Shown: one piece after another, positions 1 through 10,979 of the stretch | Position numbering within the stretch: position 1 is the first letter of the stretch | Layout: each line of letters starts with the position of its first letter | Assembly: GCA_948144175.1 (NCBI GenBank) | Contig: CANXME010000853.1 | Location: 620,001-684,000 of the forward strand | Source: Closterium sp. NIES-65 | Taxonomy: Eukaryota > Streptophyta > Zygnematophyceae > Desmidiales > Closteriaceae | Length of the DNA: 64,000 nucleotides | Direction: 5' to 3' | Position numbers and translations under genes: made by a program | Notes under the pieces: model-generated | The model's input: only the letters and a program-made list of their open reading frames with translations | Databases searched by the model: none | Told to the model about the DNA's origin: nothing

Positions 1-103
1 CCTGAGGGGGGAGGGGGTCTACCGGGGGAGGACCTGGCGCAAGGAAGAGCGGCGGCGGGGGGAGGGGCGCAGTGCGGTAGGGGAAGAGACGGTAGTAAGG
101 CAC

Positions 104-700
104 CGACGCATAGAGAGGGGGGAGGCGACGGGGCCGCTAGGGGCGGCTACGGGGCCGCGTAGGGGCGGCAACGAGGCCGCTATGGGTGGCGACGGGGCCG
201 CGTAGGGGCGGCGGCGGGGCCGCGTAGGGGTGGAGCGGCGACGGGGCTGCTAGGGGCGGCGTCGGGGCCGCGTAGGGGCGGGACGGGGCCGCGTAGGGAG
301 GGAGGCGGCGACGGGGCCGCTAGGGGCGGCGATGAGGCCGCGTAGGGGCGGCGACGGGGCCGCTAGGGGCGGCGACAGGGCCGCGTAGGGGCGGCGACGG
401 GGCCGCGTAGGGAGGGAGGCAGCGACGGGGCCGCGTAGGGGCGGCAACGGGGCCGCTAGGGGCGGCGACGGGGCCGCGTAGGGGCAGCAACGGGGCCGTG
501 TAAGGAGAGAGGCGGCGACGGGGCCGCTAGGGGCGATGACGGGGCCGCTAGGGGCGGCGACGAGGCCGCGTAGTGGCGGTGACGGAGCCGCTTGGGGCCG
601 CGAGGGGCCTGGAAGGGCGGCGACGGGGCCGCTAGGGGCGGCGACGGGGCCGCTAAGGGTGGCGCGAGGGGCCGTGAGAGGGGCCTCGAGGAGAGCTCGA
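104..700. repeat. GC-rich leader minisatellite of element 1 (~21 bp unit)
   Basis: Tandem, imperfect units built on GACGGGGCCGCTAGGGGCGG, spaced mostly 18-24 bp apart. Open frames through it are artefacts of the repeat and encode only Pro/Ala/Arg-rich strings. It occupies the same place (between the primer-binding site and gag) as the GC minisatellites of elements 2, 3 and 4. Confidence 0.85.
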
Positions 701-807
701 CAGAAGGGCGGCCCACAAGGCGCGCCTCGTGCATGAGCGACTGGCGCTCCGGTCAGAAAAAAAAGTTTCAGTGGTGGGCCCAAGGAAGCGTTCCCACTAG
801 GGAACCT

Positions 808-818
808 GCTCATTACCA
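808..818 (-). promoter_or_regulatory. Primer-binding site of element 1 (variant)
   Basis: The minus strand reads TGGTAATGAGC immediately inside the LTR. It resembles the initiator-Met site TGGTATCAGAGC but with changes in the middle. Confidence 0.5.
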
Positions 819-943
819 TGTGAAGAAATGAGGAATGGATGAACTAGCACAAAGTTTGGTACAAGTAGGAAACCTTAGGAAACTGTACCCCATAGTGTCT
901 ACCCCACTATAGCCTAGACAAGCTTTATGATATGAGTTTGACA
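819..943 (-). repeat. 5' LTR of element 1 (125 bp)
   Basis: Starts TGTGAAGAAATG and ends GAGTTTGACA on the plus strand. It contains the shared core block (CTACCCCACTATAGCCTA on this strand) found in all the small copia-type LTRs here. It abuts GATGT of the glycosyltransferase-derived sequence. Confidence 0.8.
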
Positions 944-1150
944 GATGTCACTCCGGAGAAGCTAGAGGCGGCCAGGCAGGCAGCGCCGGCACTGTTTATC
1001 AAGCTGGACCACTATAACGCTCTGATGGAGCTGCTGGGAGGGCGGCGATTCGAGCACTACGAAGTGCAGGGATCGGGAACGGAGACCAAGGTGTATTCTA
1101 AGGTGACTCAAGCTTACCCGTGCGTTTTTCACCAGTCAGGGAATGCGAAG
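944..1150 (+). pseudogene. Duplicated 3' fragment of the PLOD-like glycosyltransferase gene
   Basis: This stretch is near-identical to 38221-38425, inside the last quarter of the glycosyltransferase gene at 36955-38490, in the same strand orientation. Only a few substitutions are visible (for example GCCGGCACTGTTTATC here against GCCGCCGTCGTTCATC there). Similarity begins exactly at the LTR of element 1, so the rest of the copy lies left of the element or was lost. It ends near 1145, where the two sequences diverge after the codons for HQSGN. The residual frame encodes about 70 residues and stops at 1177. No start codon or catalytic region is present, so this is a fragment. It implies a second copy of the gene or a captured piece of it. 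Confidence 0.85.
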
Positions 1151-1339
1151 AGTGAATCTACAACAGTAGTGAGCTAGACTACGAGGTTGGCACGAACTAC
1201 TAAGAGTGATCGTAGCTTTTCTTGGTTCCTTAGTGCTTGCACATTCACGAGAGAAATCGGCAAGAGTTTCCACTAGCAAAGTTGGAATTACAGAATGATT
1301 GAACAAGCAATGACAAAATGACTATATCAGGCACCTAGC

Positions 1340-2340
1340 AACCCTGCAGCTAGCCTGGTTGACCGCCAGCACAGCTCGGTCGACCGCCTGCCAGCATTGC
1401 GTAGAGGAGCCGCGCCAGCACTGCTGAAGGGCGACCTGCCAACAGAGCAGGTCGACGGCGTGCCAACGCTGCAGCAGAGCGGCTGTCCAGCGTTGCCCCG
1501 TAGAACACAGCGGTGCGCACGCTCGCAGGTCTGCGCAAACGATTGGCCCGACTTGCTTTGTTGGGCATCCGTTGGCTGATATCTGCGCCTGACGAGCCAC
1601 ATTGACTCTGGGATACCAGCCCGCAGTCGCCTGCGCCATCGCAACCTCGACGACGTTCGCGTGCCTCCGCCGAACTCGTCTAGCAGGTAACCCGGTCGAC
1701 CCGGTCGACCACCAGGTGCTTCCGGTCGACCACCCCTGCTTCTGGTCGACCACCAGGTCCCTCTGGTCGACCACAACTCCCGTCGAGCTACCCCCTGGTC
1801 GACGGACCCCTTCCGACTGCTCCGGTGACCTCCCGGTCGAACTGTAGGTCGACGGGATGCTCCGGAGACCTCCCGGTCGAGCGGCAGGTCGACGGGATGC
1901 TCCGGAGACCTCCCGGTCGAACCGCAGGTCGACGAGATGCTCCGGAGACCTCCCGGTTGAGCTGCAGGTCCTGGTCGACGTCCCACCCGTCGCCCGGACC
2001 AGTCAGTTACAGCTGTCGAGCTCCCTAGTCGACAGCAACACCACAGCGGTTCCCTGCAGCTCGTCGAAGCCTGTCGAGCAGCTCTCCCACTGTGAATGGT
2101 CGGCTGCTACTCCCGTACATCCGACCAAGTCGTCGGCGTTGCCCAAGCGAGGGCGGGGCCAACACCCCATTCTTGTTAACACTCCCGTGCCGCGCTCACG
2201 CTTGGGCCTCCAGCCCACACGTCAGTATTCCACGGAGAAAACTCGTCCTCGGCGTGCACCCCACACACAGCACGCCGTCACCGCACCAGCCGTGCTGAAG
2301 GGCATGACACCTACTGCTGCACCTCGTCGTCGTCGTTGTC
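1340..2340. repeat. GTCGAC-rich non-coding tail of copia-B
   Basis: The hexamer GTCGAC or its one-base variants recurs every few tens of bases, often as CTGGTCGACCACC or CAGGTCGACG. The same property marks 62095-62960 in the other copy, so it belongs to the element family. Long open frames on both strands here are by-products of the composition. Confidence 0.7.
1821..1980. repeat. 40-bp tandem repeat, four units
   Basis: Units start TCCGGAGACCTCCCGGTCGA at 1821 (one variant base), 1861, 1901 and 1941. The fourth is altered at its end. They lie within the GTCGAC-rich tail of copia-B. Confidence 0.9.
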
Positions 2341-2349
2341 GACGTCGGC

Positions 2350-4390
2350 CAGACGAACTTAGCCGATAGCGACAGAGCACCGGTTGAAAGCCGGAAAATG
2401 CAGCGCCTTCGTCAGAAAGTCTGCCGGCTGCTCCGTGGTCGGGATGTACTTCTGCACGAATTTCCCGCGCCTCACCATGTGTTGCAGCCAGGCGTAGCGT
2501 CACTCCATGTGCTTGAGGTTGCCCGTCAGCCCCAGGCCCTCAGCGACCGTGATTGCCGACTTGTTGTCGACGCGGAGGATGATCGGCTTCCAAGCGTCGA
2601 GCAGCTTGAATTCCACAAGGAGGAAGCGAAGTCGACGCCCCTCCTTGCCGGCATCCGTGGCCGCCACGTACTATGACTCGGTCGACAACAATGTCGCGCA
2701 CTTGATGCGCGAGCTCGACCAGGAGATGGCGGCCCCTCCGTAGACAAACACGTAGCCTCCCGTGCTCGTCCGGTTCTGCTTGTCGCGCGTCGTCGGCATC
2801 GACGTAGCCGATGAGCTCCAACGATTCTGGTCCACGGCCGAACTCTAGGGCGGTGTCGCGGGTGTCGGCGAGGTAGGCGAGGCAGCGGTCGACCTCGCGC
2901 CAATGCTGGTCGCTCCTCACCATGAGGCCGCTCCCCAGCTTGCTGCAGGCAAACGCGATGTCCGGCCTTGTCGTCGTCGCCGCGAACTGCAGCGAGCCGA
3001 CCTTTTGCCGGTACTCCTCCTCTTTGCGCTCCTGAGCCTCCTCGTCGTCGAACGTCAGCTGAGCGTATGCGTCGACCGAGACCGGCGTCTTTGGAACTCG
3101 ACCGCCCTGCTCCTCGTCGATGAAGCGCATGCGCAGCTTGTCGGCGTAGCCCTGCTGGTGCAGCCACAGCTTCTTGGCCGGCCTGTCGCGCATGATCTCC
3201 AGCCCAAGGTACTTCACCACCGGCGAGATCTCACGCAGCTCGAAGGCGGCCTCCAGCAGCTCCTTCAGTTCCTTCAGCATCGCGGTGCTGCTGCTGGCGG
3301 CGAGCAGGTCGTCGACGTAGACCAGCACCCAGCAGGTCACTCCGTCGTCGCCGGTCTTGAAGTAGAGAGCCTCGTCAACCTGACTCTTCTTCAAGCCAGC
3401 GCCCAACAGCACTCCGTCGAGAGCCCTGTACCACAGTAGCGGCGACTGCTTCAGCCCGTCAAGGCTCTTCAGCAGCTTACACACCCGGCCGGTCCCATCG
3501 TCGAAGTAGTCCGGCTGGTACATGTAGAGCACCCTGTCAAGCTTGCTCTGCAGGAAAGCGTTCTTCATGTCGAGCTGCATCAAGTTGAGGTCGAGAACGG
3601 CGACGATGCTGAGGAAGATCCTCAGCGTGATGTAGCTGCTCACCGGCGAGTACGTCTCATTGTAGTCGGCACCGTACACCTGCGTAAAGCCCTTCACGAC
3701 CAGCCTCGCCTTCTCGCGCTCGACGGTATCGTTGATGCGGTACTTGGTCTTCAGCACCCACCGGTTCTTCATAATGTTCACCTTGCGTGGGCGTTCGACC
3801 AGCTCCCAAGTCCCCATACCGATGAGGCTGCGGATCTCTTCTTCCATGGCGGCCTTCACCGCCTCGCCCTTCCAGCTCGACAGCGCCTCCTTCACCGTCA
3901 TCGTGGCGATGTCCCAGCGGTGTTCGGGGTCGGCATGCACGTCAGGGTCGAGCTCCGGCAGGTCTTCATCCTCCTCGGCGTCGTCGTACAACAGGTCGTC
4001 ATCGACCTCGTCGAACACCATGGTGAAGGCAGCTGGCGGTAGGCAGGCGTGGAAGCTCAGGCGCTCCGGTGGCCGTCGAGCTCGACCTCTGCGTCGCAGC
4101 TCAGGCTTCGTGATCGGCACTTCCACCACGTCGCTGTCAGTGGACTCCTCCCCTGCCGACTGCTCCCCTTCCTCGTCGACGTCCTCGTCGTCGACCAGCG
4201 GCTTTGACCCGTTGACCGGCTGCTTGCCTGCTGCTGATTTTGACAGCTCCCTTGTCGGCTGCACCGCTGCTGTTCCCTCTTGTTCGATCGGCTCCCCTAT
4301 CTGGTGCTCCCCTGTCGTTGACAGCTCCCCTATCGGAAGTGTCACACAGTTGCGGTTGTTGAGCTCGACTGTGTCCAGGGAAGGCGAGTT
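2350..4390 (-). pseudogene. Copia-B reverse transcriptase-RNase H, frameshifted
   Basis: The minus-strand frame encodes an acidic linker, then RERRGRARRPPERLS-like basic residues typical of the stretch before copia RT. The RVT_2 domain follows: WVLKTKY, the DMKNAFL block, the catalytic YVDD box near 3310-3320 in the context LVYVDDLL, and GLEIMRD. Next comes the RNase H start with YVDADDA near 2800. After YVDADDA the frame goes wrong (the expected GGY and SWSS blocks appear in another frame), so a small indel near 2790 breaks RNase H. The remaining RNase H blocks continue in other frames to about 2350. RT itself looks intact, with both catalytic aspartates. The protein lacks any integrase. Copy 2 of this family (63180-64000) has the correct continuation, which identifies the break. 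Confidence 0.85.
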
Positions 4391-4422
4391 CTTGCCCTTC
4401 CAGTGAGCCACGGGCCACTCCA

Positions 4423-6460
4423 CCTGGAAGAAAGCACAAGGTATTGTTAAACACTGTTCATTACAGGATGCTTTTAAGCACAAAGTTGCAGCATATATAT
4501 ACGAAAAACACTTACCACATGGCAAAGATAGCCTAGGCCAGGGATCTTCAGGGGGAAAGTTGTGGCTTGGTTGCTGCAGAAACCCTTCGTGACAGCCAGC
4601 ACAAATGCCAGGTTAGCAAACGGTATGCCTTCAGCAGAGCAATGCCATCGTGAGCCGTATTTTCCTGCAAGGAAGTTGAAAAACCAATCGTCAGTGACTG
4701 CAGCTACAAAAGTTTAGAGGAGCTTAACAAACACTCAAAGACTCACCGTCCTTGAAGTAAGCCGTCCAGACGTCTGGATCTCTAAACTCGGTCGGCCTCA
4801 GGCCGACCCGCTCCAGCTCGTGCCACCTTTCCTTCGCCACGCCACCTCCAGCGCCGCAGCCATAAAGCTTCATAGTCTTGTTCATAGTTTGCCGCTTGTT
4901 GGCAATCTTATCCATTGCCTCGTCCTCCTTCAGCTTGTCACCTCCTGCCACGAAGTAATACAGGTCCTTGCAAACACCCAGCCGCACATACCTCCGCACC
5001 ATCAAAGGAACCAGGTCTGGCCAATCGGGGTAGAACTGCATCGACTTTGCCGGCCCAGCAGTAATCATCCCGACGTACACGGCGAGCGCGTTTTTCTGTT
5101 TCAGGGAACGGGAGACAAAAAACAGATGAAACAGACGTCAGGCCAGGGTTAGGTGTGACGGTTAGTATCGGGGTAGAACTGTAAACCACTCTTAAAAGCA
5201 AAGCACTCACCGCGAACGCCTCGTCGTCGGACAAGCTGGTGGGAATGTGGATTTTCCCGTCCACCTTCGGCAGCCTGTCCATGTTGATTCGGGGGTCGTC
5301 CACGTCATCAGGTCCATCTATTGCGTGCGTTCCGGATCGAAACGCCTGAATCTCATCCCGAAGCGCCGAAACCTCTTAACGCAGCTCATCCCTCTCCTTT
5401 TCGATCTGCTGCTGGGTCGTTTGATTGTACTGCATCACCGCCAAGGTGTTGCGCAGGTCCTCCAGCTCGGCTTCAAGTCGTCGGTTGATGGCGGCATGAT
5501 GCGCATCGGGAACTGCAACGAGAAAATTTGAGCATCGTTGGAAGAAAGGTTTATGCGCCGGGTGTGCAAAGACAGCATCATCACTAACAAATACATTGGA
5601 ACCAGCTGAGTGCGAGTAGGAGAGAAACAAGCAAGGTGAAAATTACGACCAATGTGCTTACGAGCTGAACGGGCTCCTCTGATTGGAACCTGGTTTTCAC
5701 ACGGCGCAGCCCCGTTACCAACTGCTGCTCCAGCGTGCGCAGCGGGGAGAACTGGCTCGAAATGTGGCTGCTGTTGATTCTCATCGCCTGCGGCATCTTC
5801 ACCGTCCTCTTGTTCCTCGCCTTCGTGGTCGTCATCTTCCTCGCTTTCCGCATGGCCCTCCTCGCCGCCTGCCTCAACGCCTCCATCGTCGCCTTCCTCC
5901 ACTTGCGAGTGATGGAAACCACCGCGCAAAGCTTCCGAGTCTGCAGGAAAAGTTACGAGTTGACCATGCAGGCCAGCTATGGTTACGGTGCCAGGTGCAT
6001 CAGCGGCTTCCGCCTCAGTCATCGGCTCGGGTTCAGCGGCGGTGCCATGGGGCGAGGTCCTAAGAGGTTCGTTTGCGGTTTGCCTTTGTAACTTCTTCAG
6101 TGAACCCGTCTTCCGCTTCCTCCCAGTCTGTTTCCTAGCTGCTTTATGTCAGAATATTATCTTATTGTTCTAGCCTGTAGTGGGGTGCTCTATAGCGAGT
6201 ACAACCCTTCTAGGGTTTGCTATTTGTATCCTCATTCTTGCTAGTTCAATCCTCTTTCTTTCTCCTAATTTTGACACTTTACGCTTGAGCAAGCGCAACA
6301 GCAGGGCCTCCTCTGCATCCTCTGTGAGGTCTGGCTCACCCGAGTTCGAGAATGGGGAAGGCAGAGTGACCCCTCCAGTCTGGTTTGGACCTCCAGGTCC
6401 AACCACTCTCTTTCCTCCTAAAGCAGCTGCCCGACCTACGGCAGTACCGCGTTGCTCCAT
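4423..6460 (-). pseudogene. Unrecognised spliced gene, broken by a solo LTR and a stop codon
   Basis: I do not recognise the family. Exons on the minus strand, each bounded by good GT-AG signals and in phase: exon 1 6460-5662 (interrupted by the solo LTR 6147-6276), exon 2 5512-5211, exon 3 5095-4747, exon 4 4664-4516, then an acceptor at 4423. Introns are 149, 115, 82 and 92 bp. The protein starts with a Lys/Arg-rich segment, passes through a long Glu/Asp-rich stretch, then a coiled-coil-like segment (exon 2). A compact hydrophobic/aromatic region follows, containing SRWHCSAEGIPFANLAF (exon 4). Exon 2 carries an in-frame TAA at 5376-5378 in the middle of the heptad-like region, after which the same frame continues. 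The frame before and after the LTR (plus its duplicated CTTTA) is the same, but the LTR adds a stop. The last acceptor leads into copia-B sequence. An ATG at 6460 is used; the frame is open a little further upstream. Confidence 0.6.
6147..6276 (+). repeat. Solo LTR with CTTTA target duplication
   Basis: Begins TGTCAGAATATT and ends AATTTTGACA, 130 bp, flanked on both sides by CTTTA (6142-6146 and 6277-6281). It carries the core TAGCCTGTAGTGGGGTG shared with the other small LTRs. It is a product of LTR-LTR recombination that left one LTR inside exon 1 of the gene at 4423-6460. Element and duplication add 135 bp, a multiple of three, but a stop codon lies inside it. Confidence 0.92.
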
Positions 6461-6476
6461 GTGGAATTCCGCCACT

Positions 6477-7500
6477 TTTGGGCGGTAAGCGCCCGTGAAT
6501 ACCCTTTTATCGTGGGAGGGAAAGCAGATCGTGAATATATTGAACGCGCTCAGTGACTTAAGCAGGGTGCCCGAAAAAAAACGACTTGACCATTTTCGGG
6601 GCGGGCTCCGTGGATTCGAGTGACCAGGTAAAGTTCATGTGTGTGCCAACGCAGCCAGTCACTCTGCGCACACTCGTTCATGAACCCGAAAGTGCGCGCA
6701 CAGATGGCCACTCGTTCAACCCGAAAAAGAAATAAACCAAGTGCGCGCAGCGCGGTCTCGTTGGTGCCAACGCAGCCAGTCGTCAGTTTGCAAACACCAT
6801 TCACCTGGGACAACAGTTGTTGGCAAACAACTCTGATTGGTCCTTTTTGAGAGCACATGTAATATATCTGTGGCAACGTGGCACAAGGGATGCACAAACG
6901 TGACGCGGCGTCGGCCTAAACAGAGCTGTGCTGGCAATAAGCGGCACGATACACGTGATGGGCGATTAGACGCTCTAAAGAATGGAAAATCCTGTGCTGG
7001 ATCAGAATTTCTGCAGTTCTCAATTTCTTTAAAAATGTTACAATTGCATTTTTTAGAACCAGCAAGGGTAGCAAAATACATGCAAATTAATTAAGACGAA
7101 GCAAAGGACTTTAGCAAACATACATACAGCAAGACTGCATGTTAACTGTAAATCGGTGCAGCAAGCACCCCTATTGACGAAGTCCCCAATGTTAATTGGT
7201 ATAGTGTGAGAGCAATGCCCTACTTCATTATCTTCATGGGTTGATGAGTCGAAACTTACGGTATTCAGGCAGAACATTTCTCGATGATATTTGGTTTGGG
7301 AATATCTGACGACTACGGTGCCAAAGACGGTGAACGCAGCTCCACGTGGAATGCGGCACGAACGTGCCAGACATCTGCAAATAGCAATAACAATGGCGTT
7401 GACTGTTGGCGTGGGCTGTCACAGTTTCATCGTCTAGCTGCTTCTCTAGCACCATTGAGTGAAATCACATTCGGAAAGTTTTTCTGTTACATTGCCGCAG
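6477..7500. other. No gene recognised
   Basis: No frame here has recognisable domains. The block GTGCCAACGCAGCCAGTC occurs twice (near 6643 and 6764), with related GCGCGCA-rich sequence between. Base composition becomes AT-richer toward the satellite. Confidence 0.5.
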
Positions 7501-8408
7501 CAACTGGTTTGAGCTGATCCACACAACAACGCAACGCGTGACGCTTGGTAGTGCGGTCGCTGGCCAGAAACCATGCAATGATTGGCCAGTACAAAGGAGG
7601 ACATCGTTTCATGATCTAGGAGATTATATTAGCACCAAATCTTCACACATTCATGCATTTCAAACATTTACATTGTCACAGAAACTCGAGTGACGCTCAT
7701 CCGCACAGCTAGGCAGCAAGTGACGCTTCTTTGAGCGTTCGATGGCTAGAACTTGTGCATGGATAGGTCAGGGCGCAACATGTCACGATTTCATTGGGTA
7801 TCTGCTTGTTTTTTTACTCACACTCTTGCACTCACCCATTCTATTCAAGAAATAACCTTGTCTTAGGAACTCGTCCGAGGTCATTTGCACAAATACGCAA
7901 CAAATGACGCTCCTGTGTGCGTCTGACGACTGAAACAGTTCGAGGATAGGCCAGGGCGCAACATGTGACCGCTTCATTGTCTCGCGGATTTTTCTAGCAA
8001 CAATTCTACAAGAAAATAGGTACTGAATACAAGTACCTTGCCTTAGGAACTCGATTTGAGTTTAGTCTCAAAAGTACGCGACACGCGACGCTTCATTGTG
8101 CGTTCGATGGTCTGAACCTGGGCGAGGATAGGTCGGGGCGTTATGTGTCACCGTTCCATCATCTATATGTTTTTTTAGCACCATTCAAAACTCGTGTAGG
8201 TACTCCAGCTAGTTAGCTTACCAAAGGAACTCGTTTGAGATCTGTCGCACGAGTACGCAGCCCGTGAGCCTTCATTGTGCGTTTGATGGTCTGACCATGT
8301 GCGATGATAGGCCAGGGCGCAACATCTCACCGTACCAACGTCTTGCTGTTTCACATAGCAACAATTACACACTCATTCAGGTACTCTAGTCAATTACCTT
8401 GCTGTACG

Positions 8409-8626
8409 TGTTAGAATAGTAGGAGGTGGGGCCTAGGCTTAGTAGCCTAGGCCCACACTAGGAGGTAGGCAAGGTGCTTTAGAACTAGGACTTAGGGTTT
8501 GGGAAGGAGAATTGGAAGGAAGGAATGATGGACTAGCAAGCAGCAGGACACACAAATAGAAAACCCTAAGGGGTTGTACTCAGTATTGAGCACCCCACTG
8601 CAGGCTAGACAAATAACATTCTGACA
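8409..8626 (-). repeat. Solo LTR (218 bp) inside the satellite, GTACG duplication
   Basis: Starts TGTTAGAATAGTAGG and ends ACATTCTGACA. GTACG flanks it at 8404-8408 and 8627-8631. It carries the inverted core CACCCCACTGCAGGCTAG, so its sense is the minus strand. It is longer than the other LTRs and resembles that of element 7 in its AGGGTTT and TAGGCAAG blocks. Confidence 0.9.
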
Positions 8627-8991
8627 GTACGAACTTGTTTGAGTTCATTCGCACAAGTACGCAGCACGTGGCGCTTCTTTGTGCGCTCGATGGCCTGAAA
8701 CTTTGCTAGGGCATGCCAGGCCGCACCATGCCACTGTTTTATCGTCTCGCGAATATCCCAAGCACCAATTCTACACTCATTTAGGACATGTAGTCAATTA
8801 CATTGCCATAGGACTACCGTTTGAGATCTTTCAAGCAAGTACGCAACACGTGACGCGTCAATCTGCGTTTGAAGGTCTGAACCTGGCGACGATAGGTCAG
8901 GGCGCTACATGTCACCGTTTAGTCGTCTTGCTTGTTTCACCTCCACCAATTCTACACTCATCAAGTACTGTATTCATTTACCTTGTCATTG

Positions 8992-10979
8992 GATCTCGTC
9001 TGAGTTCATTCGCACAACAACGCATCAAGTGACTCGCCTTTGAGCGCTTGACGTCATGAAAAAATGATATGATATGCCAGGGCACAACATGTTACCGCTT
9101 CAACGTCTCGCGTTTATGTTAGCAACGATTGTACACTCATGCAAGTACCCTAGCCTATTACCATGCTCTAGGAACTCGTTCGAGTTCCGTCGCACACGTA
9201 CGCAGCACGTGACACTTCTTTGTGCGTCCGATGGCCTGAACATGTGCGAGGATATGTCAGGGCGCAACATGTTACTGTTCAGTCATCTCGCTGTTTTTTC
9301 CAGCACCAATTTTCACTCATTCAGAAACTGTAGTTATTTACCTTGCGTTAGGAACTCGTTTGAGGTCATTCGCACAACTACGCATCAAGCGACACGCCTT
9401 TGTGCGCTTGACGGCCTGGAACAGTGCGAGGATAGGCCAGGGCACAAGATGTCACCGCTTCAACGTCTCGCGTTTTTTTTTTTGCACCGATTCTACACTC
9501 ATCCAGGTATTGTAGCCTACTACCATGCTATAGGAACTCGTTCGAGTTCCTTCGCACACGTACGCATCACGCGATACGTGTTTTTGCGTCTGATGGCCTG
9601 AACATGTGCGATGGATAGGTCAGGGCGCAACATGTTACTGTTTAGTCGTCTCTCTGTCTTTCCCACCACCAATTCTTTACTCATTCAAGCATTGTAGTCA
9701 TTTGCCTTGTCACAGGAACTCGTCTGAGGTCATTCGCACAACTATGCCTCATGTGACACGCCTTTGTGCGTCTGACGGCCTATAACAGTTAGAGGATAGG
9801 CCAGGGCACAACTTGTCACCGCTTCATCGTCTCGCGTTTTTGTCTAACGCCTAATCTACACTTATTCAGTTATTCTAGCCTTGTACCATGCCCTATGAAC
9901 TCGTTTGTGTTGATTCCCAACATCTACGCAGCACGTGACGCTTCTTTGTGCGTCTGATGGCCTAAACGTGTGCGAGGATTGGTCAGGGCACAACATGATT
10001 TTGTTTAATCGTCTAGTTGTAACGAAGAACCACCAATTCAACACTCATTCACCTACGGTAATCATTTACCATCACAAAGGAACGCGTCTGAGATCAATCA
10101 CACAACAACGCATCAAGTGACACGCCTTTGTGCGCTTGATGGCCTGAAACAGTGCGAGGGTAGGCCACGGCACAACTAGTCACCGCTTCAACGTCTCGCG
10201 TTTTTTTTAGCACCGATTCTACACTCAGCCAACAATTGTAGCCTGGTACAATGCCCTATGAACTCGGTTAGTTCCTTCGCAGTCGTGGGCAGCACGTCAC
10301 ACTTCTTTGTGCGCCCGATGGCCTGAACATGTGCGAGGTTAGGTCGGGGCGCCCCATATAACCGTTTCATCGTCTGGCTGCTTTCTCCGCCACCAATTCT
10401 ACACTCATTCTGGTTTAGGAGTCATTTACATTGTCAACGGTACTCGTCTAGGGTCATTCGCACAAGTACGCGTCAGGTGACACGCGTTTGTGCGCTTAAC
10501 GGCCTGAACATGTTTGAGGAAAGTTCAAGGCGCAACATGTCAATGCTTAGTCGTGTCGCTGTTTTCTCCACCACCAATTCTACACTCATTCAGGTATTGT
10601 AGTCATTTACCTTGTCATAGGAACTCGTCTGAGATCATTCGCAGAACTGCGCATCAAGCGACACGCCTTTGTGCGCTTGACGGCCTGAAACAATGCGATG
10701 ATAGGCCAGGGCACAACATGTCACCGCTTCATCGTCTCGCATTTTGCGGGGCGCCGAGTGTACACTCATCCAGGTATGGCAGCCTATTACCATGCACAAG
10801 GAACTCGTTTGAGTTCATTCGCACACTTACACAGCACTTGACGCTTCTTTGTGCGTCTGATGGCCTGAACATATGCGTGGAAAGGTCAGGGTGCCCCATG
10901 TTTCCGTGTCATCGTCTGGATGTTCTTTAAAGCACCATTTCTTCATGCACACAGGTAATCCTATCACATAACGTGTCAT
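8992..10979 (+). repeat. Dimeric higher-order section of the satellite
   Basis: Adjacent monomers alternate between two types. Type B has CGCATCAAGTGACACGCC, GGCCAGGGCACAAC and CGTCTCGCGTTTT. Type A has CGCAGCACGTGAC, GGTCAGGGCGCAAC and CCACCAATTC. B units start at 8992, 9351, 9715, 10079 and 10620; A units start at 9172, 9533, 9895, 10259 and 10800. The unit at 10440 looks like a B/A hybrid. The repeating unit is therefore about 362 bp. Confidence 0.8.

Larger units (their letters stand above)
1..943 (-). mobile_element. Copia-type LTR retrotransposon (element 1), 5' part, cut by window edge
   Basis: Bases 1-100 match the pol linker of element 2 near 21768-21870 (the proline-rich stretch just after integrase), so the element lies on the minus strand and runs off the left edge. 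After a jump that skips gag and protease, 104-700 is the GC-rich leader minisatellite, followed by a short unique stretch, a primer-binding-like site at 808-818 and the 5' LTR at 819-943. The direct passage from pol linker to leader means gag, protease and integrase are deleted in this copy. The flank right of the LTR starts GATGT, the expected target duplication, but the other side is outside the window. Confidence 0.8.
1160..4390 (-). mobile_element. Copia-B family retrotransposon, truncated (3' part only)
   Basis: Holds the linker, reverse transcriptase and RNase H of a Ty1/copia element (about 2350-4390) followed, in the element's sense, by a long GTCGAC-rich non-coding tail (about 1340-2340). 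A second copy with the same order sits at 61930-64000. Gag, protease and integrase are missing: upstream of about 4390 the sequence passes into exons of an unrelated spliced gene. No LTR pair or target duplication could be fixed. The left limit is set by shared sequence with the second copy (both have GCTAGACTACG followed later by GGCAAGAGTTT), so it is approximate. Confidence 0.75.

Noticed and set aside
250..819. Long minus-strand open frame of Pro/Ala/Arg composition
   Set aside because: It lies entirely in the leader minisatellite of element 1 and simply mirrors the repeat.
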